A DNA stretch of 64,000 nt, from positions 124,001 through 188,000 of the forward strand of contig JAUIKS010000013.1 in assembly GCA_030430565.1 (NCBI GenBank), written 5' to 3'. Below are positions 45,375-53,380 of this stretch, in pieces. Both the position numbers and the translations under genes were made by a program. Source of the DNA: Polyangia bacterium. GTDB taxonomy: Bacteria > Myxococcota_A > Polyangia > Nannocystales > Nannocystaceae. Position 1 is the stretch's first letter; every line of letters begins with the position of its first letter. A model generated the notes under the pieces. The model ran no database searches, had not been told where the DNA came from, and saw only the letters and a list, made by a program, of their open reading frames with translations.

Positions 45375-45816
45375 TGACCGTGTACGCCTCTCTCAACGAC
45401 CGGAGTCGATGCGATGTTTCGCCGATGCAGACAAGAAGTTACCGAAGCTCCGCGCGGCGATCGGGATGCGCGCGGGCGCTCGTCAACGCGGCCGACGGGA
45501 ACGCTGTTTGATCCTGCACATCGACCACCGGCGCTCGCAGCCTCACCTCTACTAAGGAGTGTGAGCTGGCCCGTGTGGTGGTGCGGGATACCTGTGTCCA
45601 CGTGCGGCGATGCTAGCAAAGTCCCAACCCTATGTCGGAGCCGGGAGCCGCGGGAGACCGAGGGGGCCGGGAGGTTCAAAATTCCGTAGGAGCGACGCCC
45701 AAATCATCATGTCGGCGGGGCTTGCTCGCTTGTGGGCACTGTGATACTCACGCCGTCGACATTGCCTTTCGCATTGTGCGCGAGCGGGTCAAAAGCTCAG
45801 CTCGCTTTTTTGTTTC
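45375..45816. other. Divergent gap between ECF sigma gene and rimP
   Basis: This 442-bp region has no convincing gene; the short open frames look random. Promoters for the sigma factor (left) and the rimP-nusA-infB unit (right) should be here, but no good consensus hexamers or a GGAAC/GTC-type ECF promoter for the sigma gene were found. The right end contains the hairpin plus T-run listed separately. An uncharacterised small RNA cannot be excluded. No tRNA was recognised, unlike E. coli, where metY precedes rimP. Confidence 0.5.
45780..45811 (+). terminator. Hairpin with T6 run just before rimP: terminator or attenuator
   Basis: GCGAGC (45780-45785) and GCTCGC (45800-45805) form a 6-bp stem with a 14-nt loop, followed directly by TTTTTT (45806-45811). 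It ends 5-8 nt before the tandem GTG/ATG starts of rimP. It can be read as the terminator of an upstream small RNA or as a leader attenuator of the translation operon. Inner GAGC/GCTC pairing gives an alternative fold. Confidence 0.6.
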
Positions 45817-45819
45817 GTG

Positions 45820-46488
45820 ATGAGGCCCAGCAGCAATCCTGGCCCACGTGAGTACCAGCCCATGGGGCACGGCCAGGCACAACAAAGCAACCCGGTATCC
45901 CTCCAGGAGGGGGCCGATACCGCGCGTGGTGAAGGATCGGCGGAGCAGCTGCTCGAAGACTCGCTCGACCCCGTCACCACGCCGCTGGGCTTTGAAATCA
46001 TCGCGATCGAGATCATCGGTCGAGGGCGTGGGCGGATCTTCCGTCTCTACCTTGATCGCCGGGGCGACGACGCGGGCGTCACGCTGGACGACTGCACGCG
46101 GATGGGGCGGGTCATCAGCGCCGCGCTCGACGCCGCGGAACTCGCTACGGGCGGGAGCGCAGCGCTGCGTGGGCTGTTGGCGGATCCCTACACGCTCGAG
46201 GTCTCCTCACCGGGCATCGAGCGGCTGCTCACGAAGCGACATCACTACGAGCGCTTCACCGGCTCACGTGTTGTTGTCCGGACCCGCCGTGCTCTCCCGG
46301 GCGCAACAGGGGAGCAGGCTCGTCAACGCGTGTTTCACGGCACCATAAATGGCGCCGTCGCCGAATCGGCTGCCCCAGAAGATCCGCGGCGCGGGATGGT
46401 ATCAATCCGCGGGCTCGACGGCGGCGGGCAGGTCTACGAGATTCCCCTGACCGCGATCAAGCGGGCAAACCTTGTGTACGAGGGCTAG
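45820..46488 (+). CDS. rimP: Ribosome maturation factor RimP
   Basis: RimP assists 30S subunit assembly. The recognisable core begins near residue 44 (DSLDPVTTPLGFEIIAIEIIGRGRGRIFRLYLDRRG) and continues with GVTLDDCTRMGRVISAALD and YTLEVSSPGIERLLTKRHHYERFTG, the family hallmark SPG motif. An SH3-like C-terminal domain follows. The product is 222 residues against about 150. The excess is a 40-residue N-terminal extension and an insertion of roughly 20 residues in the second domain. Candidate starts are GTG 45817, ATG 45820 and ATG 45862, none with a convincing ribosome-binding site. RimP heads the conserved rimP-nusA-ylxR-infB block. Confidence 0.9.
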   Translation: MRPSSNPGPREYQPMGHGQAQQSNPVSLQEGADTARGEGSAEQLLEDSLDPVTTPLGFEIIAIEIIGRGRGRIFRLYLDRRGDDAGVTLDDCTRMGRVISAALDAAELATGGSAALRGLLADPYTLEVSSPGIERLLTKRHHYERFTGSRVVVRTRRALPGATGEQARQRVFHGTINGAVAESAAPEDPRRGMVSIRGLDGGGQVYEIPLTAIKRANLVYEG

Positions 46489-46497
46489 GTTCGAGGC

Positions 46498-47895
46498 ATG
46501 GAAGACGCTGTCAACCTCAACACTGTGCTGGATCAGGTCTGCGCGGAGAAGAACATCTCGCGTGAGGTGCTGGTTGAGACTGTTGAGCAGGCCGTTGCGA
46601 CGGCTGCCAAGAAAGTCTTTGAGGACCGCGAGATCGAGGCCAGCTTCGATCCCGAGAGCGGGAACGTAAACCTCTTCCAGGTGCTCTACGTCGTTGAAGA
46701 GGTGCAGTCGAAGAACCGCGAGATCAGCCTCGACCAGGCCCAGCGCGCCGGTCTCGAGGCCGAGATCGGCGACGAGCTACTGTTTCAGATCTTCTATCTC
46801 GACTCCGACCGCAAGCGCGCCGAGCAGCAGGCCAAGGACTACGAAGAGATCGACGCGCTTCAGTTCGCGCGCAACGGCTTCGGTCGTATCGCCGCGCAGA
46901 CCGCCAAGCAGGTCATCATTCAGCGCGTCCGCGAGGCCGAGCGCGAGAACCTCTACGACGCCTATAAGGATAAGAAGGGCGAGTTGATGACCGGCATCGT
47001 TCGCCGCTTCGAGCGCGGCGCGATCGTTGTCGAGGTCGACAACGGTCGTACCGAGGCGATCCTGCCGGCGCGTGAGCAGGTTCCCCGTGAATCGCTTCGT
47101 CCCGGCGACCGCATCGTCGCGTATGTAAAGGATGTCGATAAGTCCGCGCGCGGGCCGCAGATCATCCTCTCGAGGACCCATCGCGGTCTCGTCGAGAAGC
47201 TGTTTGAGCACGAGGTCCCCGAGATCTACGAGGGGATCGTGCGAATCGAGGCCTGCGCCCGCGAGCCTGGCGCGCGCTCGAAGATCGCCGTCTCCTCACG
47301 TGACCGGGATGTCGATCCCGTCGGCGCATGCGTCGGTATGCGCGGGAGCCGTGTGCAAGCCGTCGTTCAAGAGCTGCGCGGCGAGAAGATCGATATTGTG
47401 CCCTTCAACGACGACCCGGCGCGCTTCGTGTGCAACGCGATCCAGCCGGCGACCGTCTCGCGCGTGCTCATCGACGCCGAGCGTCACACGATGGAACTGG
47501 TCGTTCCTGACGACAAGCTCAGCCTGGCGATCGGTAAGAAGGGGCAGAATGTCCGCCTCGCCTCCCGTTTGACGGGGTGGCGCATCGACATCCACTCTGA
47601 GAGCAAGCTGCGCGAAATGGAGCAGCACAATCTCGCAGAGATCGCGGCAATTCCCGGCGTTGGCGATGAAATCGCTATTCGCCTGTTTCAGCTCGGGTGG
47701 CGCAACCTTCGTGATGTTGCGATCGCCGATCAAGCTGAACTGGCTCAGGTCCCCGGTATCGGGACTATCGATCAGGCGGAAGCCATCATCGAGATCGCCA
47801 ACGACGCCGCCAGCGGCAAAATCCAGCTCGACGTCCAATATCCGGTAGTGGAAGAAGATTCCATGGACGCCGTGCAACCGGGAGGTGCGAGCTGA
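46498..47895 (+). CDS. nusA: Transcription termination/antitermination protein NusA
   Basis: NusA binds RNA polymerase and modulates pausing, termination and antitermination. Domains in order: N-terminal RNAP-binding domain (about 1-130), S1 domain (about 135-205: GELMTGIVRRFERGAIVVEVDNGRTEAILPAREQ), two KH domains (about 210-350) with SKIAVSSRDRDVDPVGACVGMRG and VVPDDKLSLAIGKKGQNVRLAS. C-terminal helix-hairpin-helix units follow (about 380-445: IAAIPGVGDEIAIRLFQLG, LAQVPGIGTIDQAEAI). The 465-residue length is a little under E. coli NusA (495). It starts 9 bp after rimP and is followed directly by ylxR. Confidence 0.97.
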   Translation: MEDAVNLNTVLDQVCAEKNISREVLVETVEQAVATAAKKVFEDREIEASFDPESGNVNLFQVLYVVEEVQSKNREISLDQAQRAGLEAEIGDELLFQIFYLDSDRKRAEQQAKDYEEIDALQFARNGFGRIAAQTAKQVIIQRVREAERENLYDAYKDKKGELMTGIVRRFERGAIVVEVDNGRTEAILPAREQVPRESLRPGDRIVAYVKDVDKSARGPQIILSRTHRGLVEKLFEHEVPEIYEGIVRIEACAREPGARSKIAVSSRDRDVDPVGACVGMRGSRVQAVVQELRGEKIDIVPFNDDPARFVCNAIQPATVSRVLIDAERHTMELVVPDDKLSLAIGKKGQNVRLASRLTGWRIDIHSESKLREMEQHNLAEIAAIPGVGDEIAIRLFQLGWRNLRDVAIADQAELAQVPGIGTIDQAEAIIEIANDAASGKIQLDVQYPVVEEDSMDAVQPGGAS

Positions 47896-48288
47896 ATGAG
47901 CCCGTCGAGGCGCACCTGTATCGGGTGCCGTACCCGGCATCCTCCGGGTAGTCTGCTGCGGGTGCGGCGGGCTGCCAGCGGTGATATCGTGCCCGCCGTG
48001 CGTCGCTCAGAATTGGCGGCCACGGGGGGCCGAAGCGCCTACCTGTGCCCTTCACTTCAGTGCTTCAACCGTGCTGTCAAGCGCGGTGGCTTTGCACGTG
48101 CATTCAGTCGCCAGGGTCGTGTACACGTCGATTCGACCCGACTTTGGTCAACCCTGAGTACGTCCTTGAGAACCGAGATCGATCTCATTAATCGCTGCAG
48201 TCGCTCCGCGGCTGTAAGCCCTCGCGTCCACCGCCTTCAACGGCTGGAAGCCGCACACCGCGACGCTTCCCAGAAGGGGGGGGTCTGA
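47896..48288 (+). CDS. ylxR: YlxR/DUF448 RNA-binding protein
   Basis: A small basic protein usually found between nusA and infB. The family signature RRTCIGCRTRHPPGSLLRVRR is at residues 5-25, and YLCPSLQCFNRAVKRGGFARAF follows at about 49-70. YlxR has been reported as an RNA-binding protein and, in Bacillus, as a nucleoid or transcription-associated factor. The product is 130 residues against about 90; the last 40 are an Arg/His/Ser-rich tail of no clear fold. The ATG immediately follows the nusA stop. The reading frame is compact and in the expected place, so the call is firm. Confidence 0.93.
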   Translation: MSPSRRTCIGCRTRHPPGSLLRVRRAASGDIVPAVRRSELAATGGRSAYLCPSLQCFNRAVKRGGFARAFSRQGRVHVDSTRLWSTLSTSLRTEIDLINRCSRSAAVSPRVHRLQRLEAAHRDASQKGGV

Positions 48289-48292
48289 GCCA

Positions 48293-51202
48293 ATGGCGAC
48301 GAAGATACGGGTTTACGAACTTGCCCGCGAATTGGGCAAGGACAACAAGGAAATGCAGAAGATCGTGCGTAGCCTCGGCTTCACGATCAAGAACTACATG
48401 AGCACGCTGACCGTGGAAGAAGCGGATCAGGTCCGTCGCTCGGTGCGTGGCGGCGGAGGCCGCAGCGTGGCGAGCGGAGGCGGAGGCGGCGGAGGCGGAG
48501 GCGGAGGCGGCCGCAGTGGCAACACTGGTTCGGCCCCAAAACGCCGGAAGCGAGCGACCGTGATTCGGCGCCAGTCCACTCGTCCTCGTCCGGCTGAGCG
48601 TGAGCGTGAAGCTGCAGCCAAGCGTGAAGCCGCGGCCCGCGAGGTCGCCGAGCGTGAGGCAGCAGCGCGTGACGCCGTCGTGAGCGCGCGGGCGAACCGG
48701 CCGCGGATCGTCTCAGGACCGACGATCCGTCGGCGTGAGAAGGCGCCCGAGAACGAGCCCGAGTCGACGACGCCAGACCAGGTCGAGCGTGAGCAACCCG
48801 ATTCTCGACAAGGTCGCGCGAAGTCTTCGGGCTCTCGTCCGGCGTCGGGTCGGCAGCCTCGGGAGGACTCTCGCTCTCGCGATACAGCCGCGTCTCGCGC
48901 TGCGGCGAGTCAGCGTGACCGTCCGGCGGTTGGTACGCGGATCGAGCTTCCGCGAAACACCCGAAAACTCCCGGGTGGCCTCGCGGAGCGGATGGAGCGG
49001 CAGCGCGCGACCGAGCGCCCGACCCCAACTCGTCGAGGTGTCTCGACGACCTCCGTTCGCCGAACGATTGAGCGACGAGATGGGCGTCGTGGAGATGCTC
49101 CCGCGCCTGTGGTTGCGAAGCAGCCTTCGCCCGAGCCATCCCCGGCTCCAGCGCCCGAGCCCGCTCCGGCGTCGTCCGGTGGTCGACGGGTGGTCCGCAA
49201 CGCGTCTGGCGTCATCGTTGGCGTCGAGAAGCGTCGCTCGGGTCCCTCGATCAAGGGCTTCATTCAGCTCAACCAGACCCGCGCGCGTCAGCAAGTCATC
49301 ATCACAGACGCCAACGAGGAGCCGCAGCGCGGTCGCGCTAGCCAGCGCAAGCAGCGTGAGGAGCGGATCCAACAGCAGGGTCGCAAGCGCAAGATGCCCC
49401 CGCGAGGCATGCGACGGGGGCAGCATCAGCCCTCCCGCGTGACCACGCAGGAGATGAGCGAAGCGAAGAAGCGCATTCGCGTCAACGAGGTCATCCAGAT
49501 CGCCGATCTCGCCCACCAGATGGGCAAGAAGGCCGGCGCCATCATGCGCGTGTTGTGGGGGATGGGCCTGCGCGGGCTCACCATCAACAACGCGATCGAC
49601 TTCGAAACCGCGGAGTTGGTCGCCGGTGAGTTCGGCTACACCGCGGAGAACGTCGCCTTCCAAGAGGACGATCTCATCACCGACGACGAGCGCGGTGAGA
49701 TGCTCCCGCGCGCGCCCGTCGTCACTATGATGGGCCACGTCGACCACGGAAAGACCTCCTTGCTCGACAAGATTCGCTCGGCGCGCGTCGCCGAGGGCGA
49801 GTCCGGTGGCATCACGCAGCACATCGGCGCCTACAAGGTCTCGACCGACAACGGCGAAGTCGTGTTCCTCGATACGCCGGGTCACGAGGCGTTCTCGGCC
49901 ATGCGCTCGCGCGGCGCCAACGTCACCGACGTGGTCGTGCTCGTGGTCGCGGCGGATGATGGCGTCATGCCGACCACGGTCGAGGCGATCAAGCACGCCA
50001 AGAAGGCCAGCGTGCCGATCATCGTCGCGCTCAACAAGATCGACAAACCCGACGCCAACCCCGGGCGTGTGAAGCAGATGCTCATGGAGCACGGGCTCGT
50101 TGGTGAGGAGTTCGGCGGCGAGACGATCGTCGTCGAGGTCTCGGCGAAGACCGGCCAGGGGATCGACAAGCTGCTCGAGATGCTCGCGTTGCAGACCGAG
50201 ATGCTCGATCTCAAGGCCAGCGCGCACGGGCGCGCCGAAGGCGTCGTGCTCGAGGCGCGTGTCGACAAGGGTCGCGGTCCGATCGCCACCATCCTCGTGC
50301 GCGGCGGAACGCTGCACAAGGGCGAGATCATGGTCGCCAACGAGGCCAGCGGTAAGGTCCGCGCGATGCTTAATGACCGCGGCAAGATCCTCCGAGAGGT
50401 GGGACCCTCGACGCCGGTCGAGGTGCTCGGTCTAGACGGCGCGCCGTCGGCAGGAGACCGCTTCAACGTCGTCGAGAATGAGAAGGCGGCCAAGCAGCTC
50501 ATCTCGCACCGTCGTGAGCAGCGTCGACGCAAGGAGAGCGTCGTCAGCGGTCCGTCGATCAAGGACCTCATCAAGCGCAAGAAGACCACGGCGCTCAAGA
50601 TCGTCCTGCGCGCCGACGTCGACGGCTCCGCCGAGGCGCTGCGCCAGGCGCTGGTCGAGCTCTCGACCGCGAAGGTCAAGGTCGATGTCATCTTCGCCGG
50701 TGTCGGCGCGATCACGCAGACCGACGTAAAGAAAGCCTCTGCCGGCGACGCCGTCATCATCGGCTTCAACACCAAGCCGGTGGGTAAGGCCGGGCAGGAC
50801 GCCGAGGCCGAGAAGGTGCAGATCTTCACCTACGGCGTCATCTACGACGCGCTCGACAAGACCCGCGAGCTGATGCTCGGGCTGCTCGAGCCCGAGTACC
50901 GCGAGCGCGAGCAGGGCGAGGCCGAGGTTCGAGCGCTGTTCCCGATCCCGCGACTCGGCGTTGTCGCCGGCTGTCGTGTCGTCAAGGGCATGGTCACGCG
51001 GCACAGCAACATCCGCGTGGTCCGCAACGGCAAGATCGTCCACAAGGGGACCGTCGGATCGCTCCGCGTGTTCAAGGACGATGTCAAAGAGGTCCGCGAG
51101 GGCTTCGAGTGCGGCATCGTCATCAAGGATTTCCCGGAGGTCGAGCCCATGGACATCCTGCAGGCCTTCGAACTGGAGACCATCCCGCCGACCCTCGACT
51201 GA
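48293..51202 (+). CDS. infB: Translation initiation factor IF-2
   Basis: GTPase that recruits fMet-tRNA to the 30S subunit. The 969-residue protein has an N-terminal IF2_N domain (about 2-50: KIRVYELARELGKDNKEMQKIVRSLGF), then a Gly-rich run (about 53-75), and a very long Arg/Pro/Glu/Ala-rich linker to about 385. A second IF2_N-like domain occurs near 393-450. The G domain starts about 475 with VVTMMGHVDHGKTSLLDKI (G1), DTPGHEAFS (G3) and NKIDKP (G4). Domains II-IV follow with LRADVDGSAEAL. The long N-terminal portion resembles that of other myxobacterial and actinobacterial IF-2. The start ATG is 4 bp after ylxR. Confidence 0.97.
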   Translation: MATKIRVYELARELGKDNKEMQKIVRSLGFTIKNYMSTLTVEEADQVRRSVRGGGGRSVASGGGGGGGGGGGGRSGNTGSAPKRRKRATVIRRQSTRPRPAEREREAAAKREAAAREVAEREAAARDAVVSARANRPRIVSGPTIRRREKAPENEPESTTPDQVEREQPDSRQGRAKSSGSRPASGRQPREDSRSRDTAASRAAASQRDRPAVGTRIELPRNTRKLPGGLAERMERQRATERPTPTRRGVSTTSVRRTIERRDGRRGDAPAPVVAKQPSPEPSPAPAPEPAPASSGGRRVVRNASGVIVGVEKRRSGPSIKGFIQLNQTRARQQVIITDANEEPQRGRASQRKQREERIQQQGRKRKMPPRGMRRGQHQPSRVTTQEMSEAKKRIRVNEVIQIADLAHQMGKKAGAIMRVLWGMGLRGLTINNAIDFETAELVAGEFGYTAENVAFQEDDLITDDERGEMLPRAPVVTMMGHVDHGKTSLLDKIRSARVAEGESGGITQHIGAYKVSTDNGEVVFLDTPGHEAFSAMRSRGANVTDVVVLVVAADDGVMPTTVEAIKHAKKASVPIIVALNKIDKPDANPGRVKQMLMEHGLVGEEFGGETIVVEVSAKTGQGIDKLLEMLALQTEMLDLKASAHGRAEGVVLEARVDKGRGPIATILVRGGTLHKGEIMVANEASGKVRAMLNDRGKILREVGPSTPVEVLGLDGAPSAGDRFNVVENEKAAKQLISHRREQRRRKESVVSGPSIKDLIKRKKTTALKIVLRADVDGSAEALRQALVELSTAKVKVDVIFAGVGAITQTDVKKASAGDAVIIGFNTKPVGKAGQDAEAEKVQIFTYGVIYDALDKTRELMLGLLEPEYREREQGEAEVRALFPIPRLGVVAGCRVVKGMVTRHSNIRVVRNGKIVHKGTVGSLRVFKDDVKEVREGFECGIVIKDFPEVEPMDILQAFELETIPPTLD

Positions 51203-51226
51203 GGTGTCGGCAGGGAGGATCGCCGC

Positions 51227-51607
51227 GTGGGCAACAATCGGGTCCAGCGCGTGGAAGAGGCGCTGCGTCGCGCCATCTCGGAGGTCATCCTGTTCGGAAA
51301 CCTCCGAGATCCGCGCCTGCGCCAGAAAGCCTCTATCGGGATCACCGCGGTGCGGGTGAGCCCCGATCTCTCGATCGCGCGGATTTTCGTCGATCCGGTG
51401 ACCGCGGACACCGATGTCGAGACCTTGCTCGCCGGCTTGAAGGCGGCGGCGCCGGTGATCCGCCGCGAGCTGGGCCGTAAGGTGCAACTGCGGCGGATCC
51501 CCGAGCTGCGGTTCTTCCGTGACGAGAGCGTGGAGAAGGGTCTTGCGATCGAGCGGGTCTTGCTAGAGCTCCGCGACGAGCAGGCCGCGGATGGTGAGCG
51601 GTCGTGA
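51227..51607 (+). CDS. rbfA: Ribosome-binding factor A
   Basis: RbfA binds the 30S subunit during late assembly of 16S rRNA. The 126-residue product fits the KH-like fold: RVQRVEEALRRAISEVILFGNLRDPRL at the start, VSPDLSIARIFVDP, then LGRKVQLRRIPELRFFRDESVEKG, the diagnostic C-terminal segment. The GTG start follows GGGAGGATCG (about 51213), a good ribosome-binding site. The stop overlaps the GTG of truB, so translation is coupled. The gene lies 24 bp after infB, in the conserved order infB-rbfA-truB. Confidence 0.96.
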   Translation: MGNNRVQRVEEALRRAISEVILFGNLRDPRLRQKASIGITAVRVSPDLSIARIFVDPVTADTDVETLLAGLKAAAPVIRRELGRKVQLRRIPELRFFRDESVEKGLAIERVLLELRDEQAADGERS

Positions 51608-52806
51608 GCCGCGTCGCGCCGTTTGGAGTGCTCCTCCTCGACAAGCCCGAAGGGCCAACCTCACACGACCTGGTCGGGTGGGTGCGGTGGGGCCTTGGAG
51701 TACGTCAAGTCGGGCACTGCGGCACGCTCGATCCGGCCGCTTCGGGCTTGCTCGTGGTCTGTGTCGGCCCGGCGACGCGTTTTGTCTCGTTTCTCACGGG
51801 CGTCGACAAGCGCTATCGCGCGCGGATCGTGCTCGGCGTCTCGACGGACTCGGCCGATCGCGAAGGCGCTGAACTCGCGCGAGTCAACGTCCCGGATGGG
51901 GTCGCGTCGCGTGTGCCCGAAGTTCTCGCCGGGATGCAAGGGGCCCTCGAGCTACCCCCGCCGATCTACTCTGCGATCAAGGTCGACGGTCAGCGCGCCC
52001 ATCGCCTCGCCCGGGGCGGTGAAGATGTCGTTTTGGAGCCGCGACCGATGACGGTGCACGAGTGTCGCGTCGAGTCCGTCGAGCGCATCGACGAGACCAT
52101 CGTCGTCGACGCCGAGATGACCGTGAGCAAGGGCACGTACATTCGATCGCTCGCCGTCGAATTGGGTCGAAGGCTCGGCGTGCCGGCGCATCTCGGAGGA
52201 CTTCGGCGGCTCTCCTGTGGTGCATTATCGCTGGCCGGAGACGCCCCTGTGATTCGCGTCGACGCCGCCCAGGATCAAGCGGGGCGTTGGCGCTGTCGCA
52301 GCGCGGACCAGGTCGCGGAATCAACAAACTCGCAGGAGCCCGAGTCACGGCGGGGGAGGGCGCGGGAGGCGTTGAGCGCCGCGTTGATCGACCCCGCTGT
52401 GGCCCTGCCGATCCCGGTGCTCGAACTCGATGACGTGCCGCCTGAACTCGGCGGGCGTGGGACGATGACGATGCTCGCGCGGTTAAGCCAAGGACAGACT
52501 GTTGGCCTGTCTCCAGGCGAGTGGGTCCAGCTTTGCCGTCGTGATGAAGCGCTCGCTGAGTTGGGAGCGGAGCCGCGTCAACTCTGCCTACGAGCCCGCG
52601 ATGACGAGGGCCGCTCCGCGATCATCGTGGTCGCAAACGCGACGCGAGAGCCCTCCGAAGCCGACGCGACCCCGCGGATTCGCGTGCGCCCCGAGCGGGT
52701 CGTGAGGGCTGTCTCGCAAGCGTCCTCGAAAGCGTCCTCGAAAGCGTCCGCGAAGGCTTCCTCGCAGGCTCGAGGTCGCTCGAAAAAACCCCATCGGCAA
52801 CCTTGA
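51604..52806 (+). CDS. truB: tRNA pseudouridine-55 synthase with C-terminal extension
   Basis: TruB makes pseudouridine-55 in the T arm of tRNA. The catalytic aspartate is in the VGHCGTLDPAASGLL motif (about residue 43), and PPIYSAIKVDGQRAHRLARGG plus VSKGTYIRSLAVELGRRLG mark the family. The core ends near 225. The rest up to 400 is not usual: a linker, a PUA-like region (about 265-330: PVLELDDVPPEL, QGQTVGLSPGEWVQL) and a basic tail with KASS repeats encoded by near-identical 12-nt units around 52720-52760. The tail ends RGRSKKPHRQP. The GTG overlaps the rbfA stop by 4 nt. Length is 400 versus 314 in E. coli. Confidence 0.95.
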   Translation: MSRVAPFGVLLLDKPEGPTSHDLVGWVRWGLGVRQVGHCGTLDPAASGLLVVCVGPATRFVSFLTGVDKRYRARIVLGVSTDSADREGAELARVNVPDGVASRVPEVLAGMQGALELPPPIYSAIKVDGQRAHRLARGGEDVVLEPRPMTVHECRVESVERIDETIVVDAEMTVSKGTYIRSLAVELGRRLGVPAHLGGLRRLSCGALSLAGDAPVIRVDAAQDQAGRWRCRSADQVAESTNSQEPESRRGRAREALSAALIDPAVALPIPVLELDDVPPELGGRGTMTMLARLSQGQTVGLSPGEWVQLCRRDEALAELGAEPRQLCLRARDDEGRSAIIVVANATREPSEADATPRIRVRPERVVRAVSQASSKASSKASAKASSQARGRSKKPHRQP

Positions 52807-52831
52807 CAAGCGCCGTTCCGCCCACGATTCT
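52803..52831 (+). promoter_or_regulatory. Candidate promoter of rpsO
   Basis: A perfect TTGACA at 52803-52808, overlapping the truB stop, with 17 bp to GATTCT at 52826-52831 (three of six positions). It could drive rpsO and perhaps pnp separately from the upstream block. Confidence 0.5.
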
Positions 52832-52868
52832 CCGTTCTTCCACGAGGTTAGAGAACGCACAGTTGTTA

Positions 52869-52884
52869 GGAGGCACGGGCCTCC
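52869..52884 (+). promoter_or_regulatory. Leader hairpin upstream of rpsO, possible S15 autoregulation site
   Basis: GGAGGC (52869-52874) and GCCTCC (52879-52884) form a perfect 6-bp stem with an ACGG loop, 12 nt before the rpsO ATG. The Shine-Dalgarno-like GGAGG is buried in the stem, while AAGAG at 52887-52891 could act as the real site. S15 commonly controls its own mRNA through leader structures, so this is a candidate element. Confidence 0.5.
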
Positions 52885-52896
52885 GCAAGAGTCACC

Positions 52897-53166
52897 ATGT
52901 CCCTTTCAGCAGATCGCAAAGCCGAGATTGTCGGTCAGTTCCAGCACAAGCCGGGTGACACCGGTTCTCCTGAGGTTCAGGTCGCGCTTCTCACGAAGCG
53001 AATCGTCTACCTGACGGACCATTTCCGGAGCCACAAGAAGGACCATCACTCCCGTCGAGGGCTTTACAAGCTCATCGGTCGCCGTCGCCGACTGCTCGAC
53101 TACCTCAAGGCGCGGGATGTCGACCGCTACCGCAAATTGATTCGGGCGCTCGGAATCCGCAAATAA
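52897..53166 (+). CDS. rpsO: 30S ribosomal protein S15
   Basis: Primary-binding small-subunit protein of the 16S central domain. The 89-residue product has the expected length, with the motif DTGSPEVQVALLTKRIVYLTDHFRSHKKDHHSRRGL at about 22-57 and the LIGRRRRLLDYLK end. The ATG follows AAGAG at 52887-52891. It follows truB and precedes pnp, the most common order in bacteria. A terminator lies between rpsO and pnp, so pnp may be expressed partly by read-through or from its own promoter. Confidence 0.98.
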   Translation: MSLSADRKAEIVGQFQHKPGDTGSPEVQVALLTKRIVYLTDHFRSHKKDHHSRRGLYKLIGRRRRLLDYLKARDVDRYRKLIRALGIRK

Positions 53167-53176
53167 ACCTCGCCGC

Positions 53177-53199
53177 AGGGGCCCCCAGGGGCCCCTTTT
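53177..53199 (+). terminator. Hairpin after rpsO
   Basis: AGGGGCC (53177-53183) pairs with GGCCCCT (53190-53196) around a 6-nt loop, and the run TTTT follows (53196-53199). It starts 10 nt after the rpsO stop. A possible second hairpin, ACGGAA/TTCCGT at 53238-53264, lies in the pnp leader. Confidence 0.8.
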
Positions 53200-53380
53200 G
53201 CGTACAGGCGAGGCGATGCCCACGTTTGCCGGCGTTTACGGAACGGTTGCTGCGGAGCTTCCGTGACACGCGTGCAACGGGGTGAACAACAGAAGAACCA
53301 TTGACTCCCCAGCTCGAGATCCGCTGCGCGGTCTCGAGGAACAAGCGAACGGGGAACGCTCCGCGGCAGGAGCCAGACAA

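Noticed and set aside
45641..45700. GGTTCAAAATTCC near 45673 as a tRNA T-arm
   Set aside because: The flanking bases do not form a T stem and no acceptor, D or anticodon arms could be built.
53238..53264. ACGGAA/TTCCGT hairpin in the pnp leader as an RNase III-type autoregulation site
   Set aside because: Only 6 bp with a 15-nt loop; too weak to support without covariation data, so it is only mentioned.
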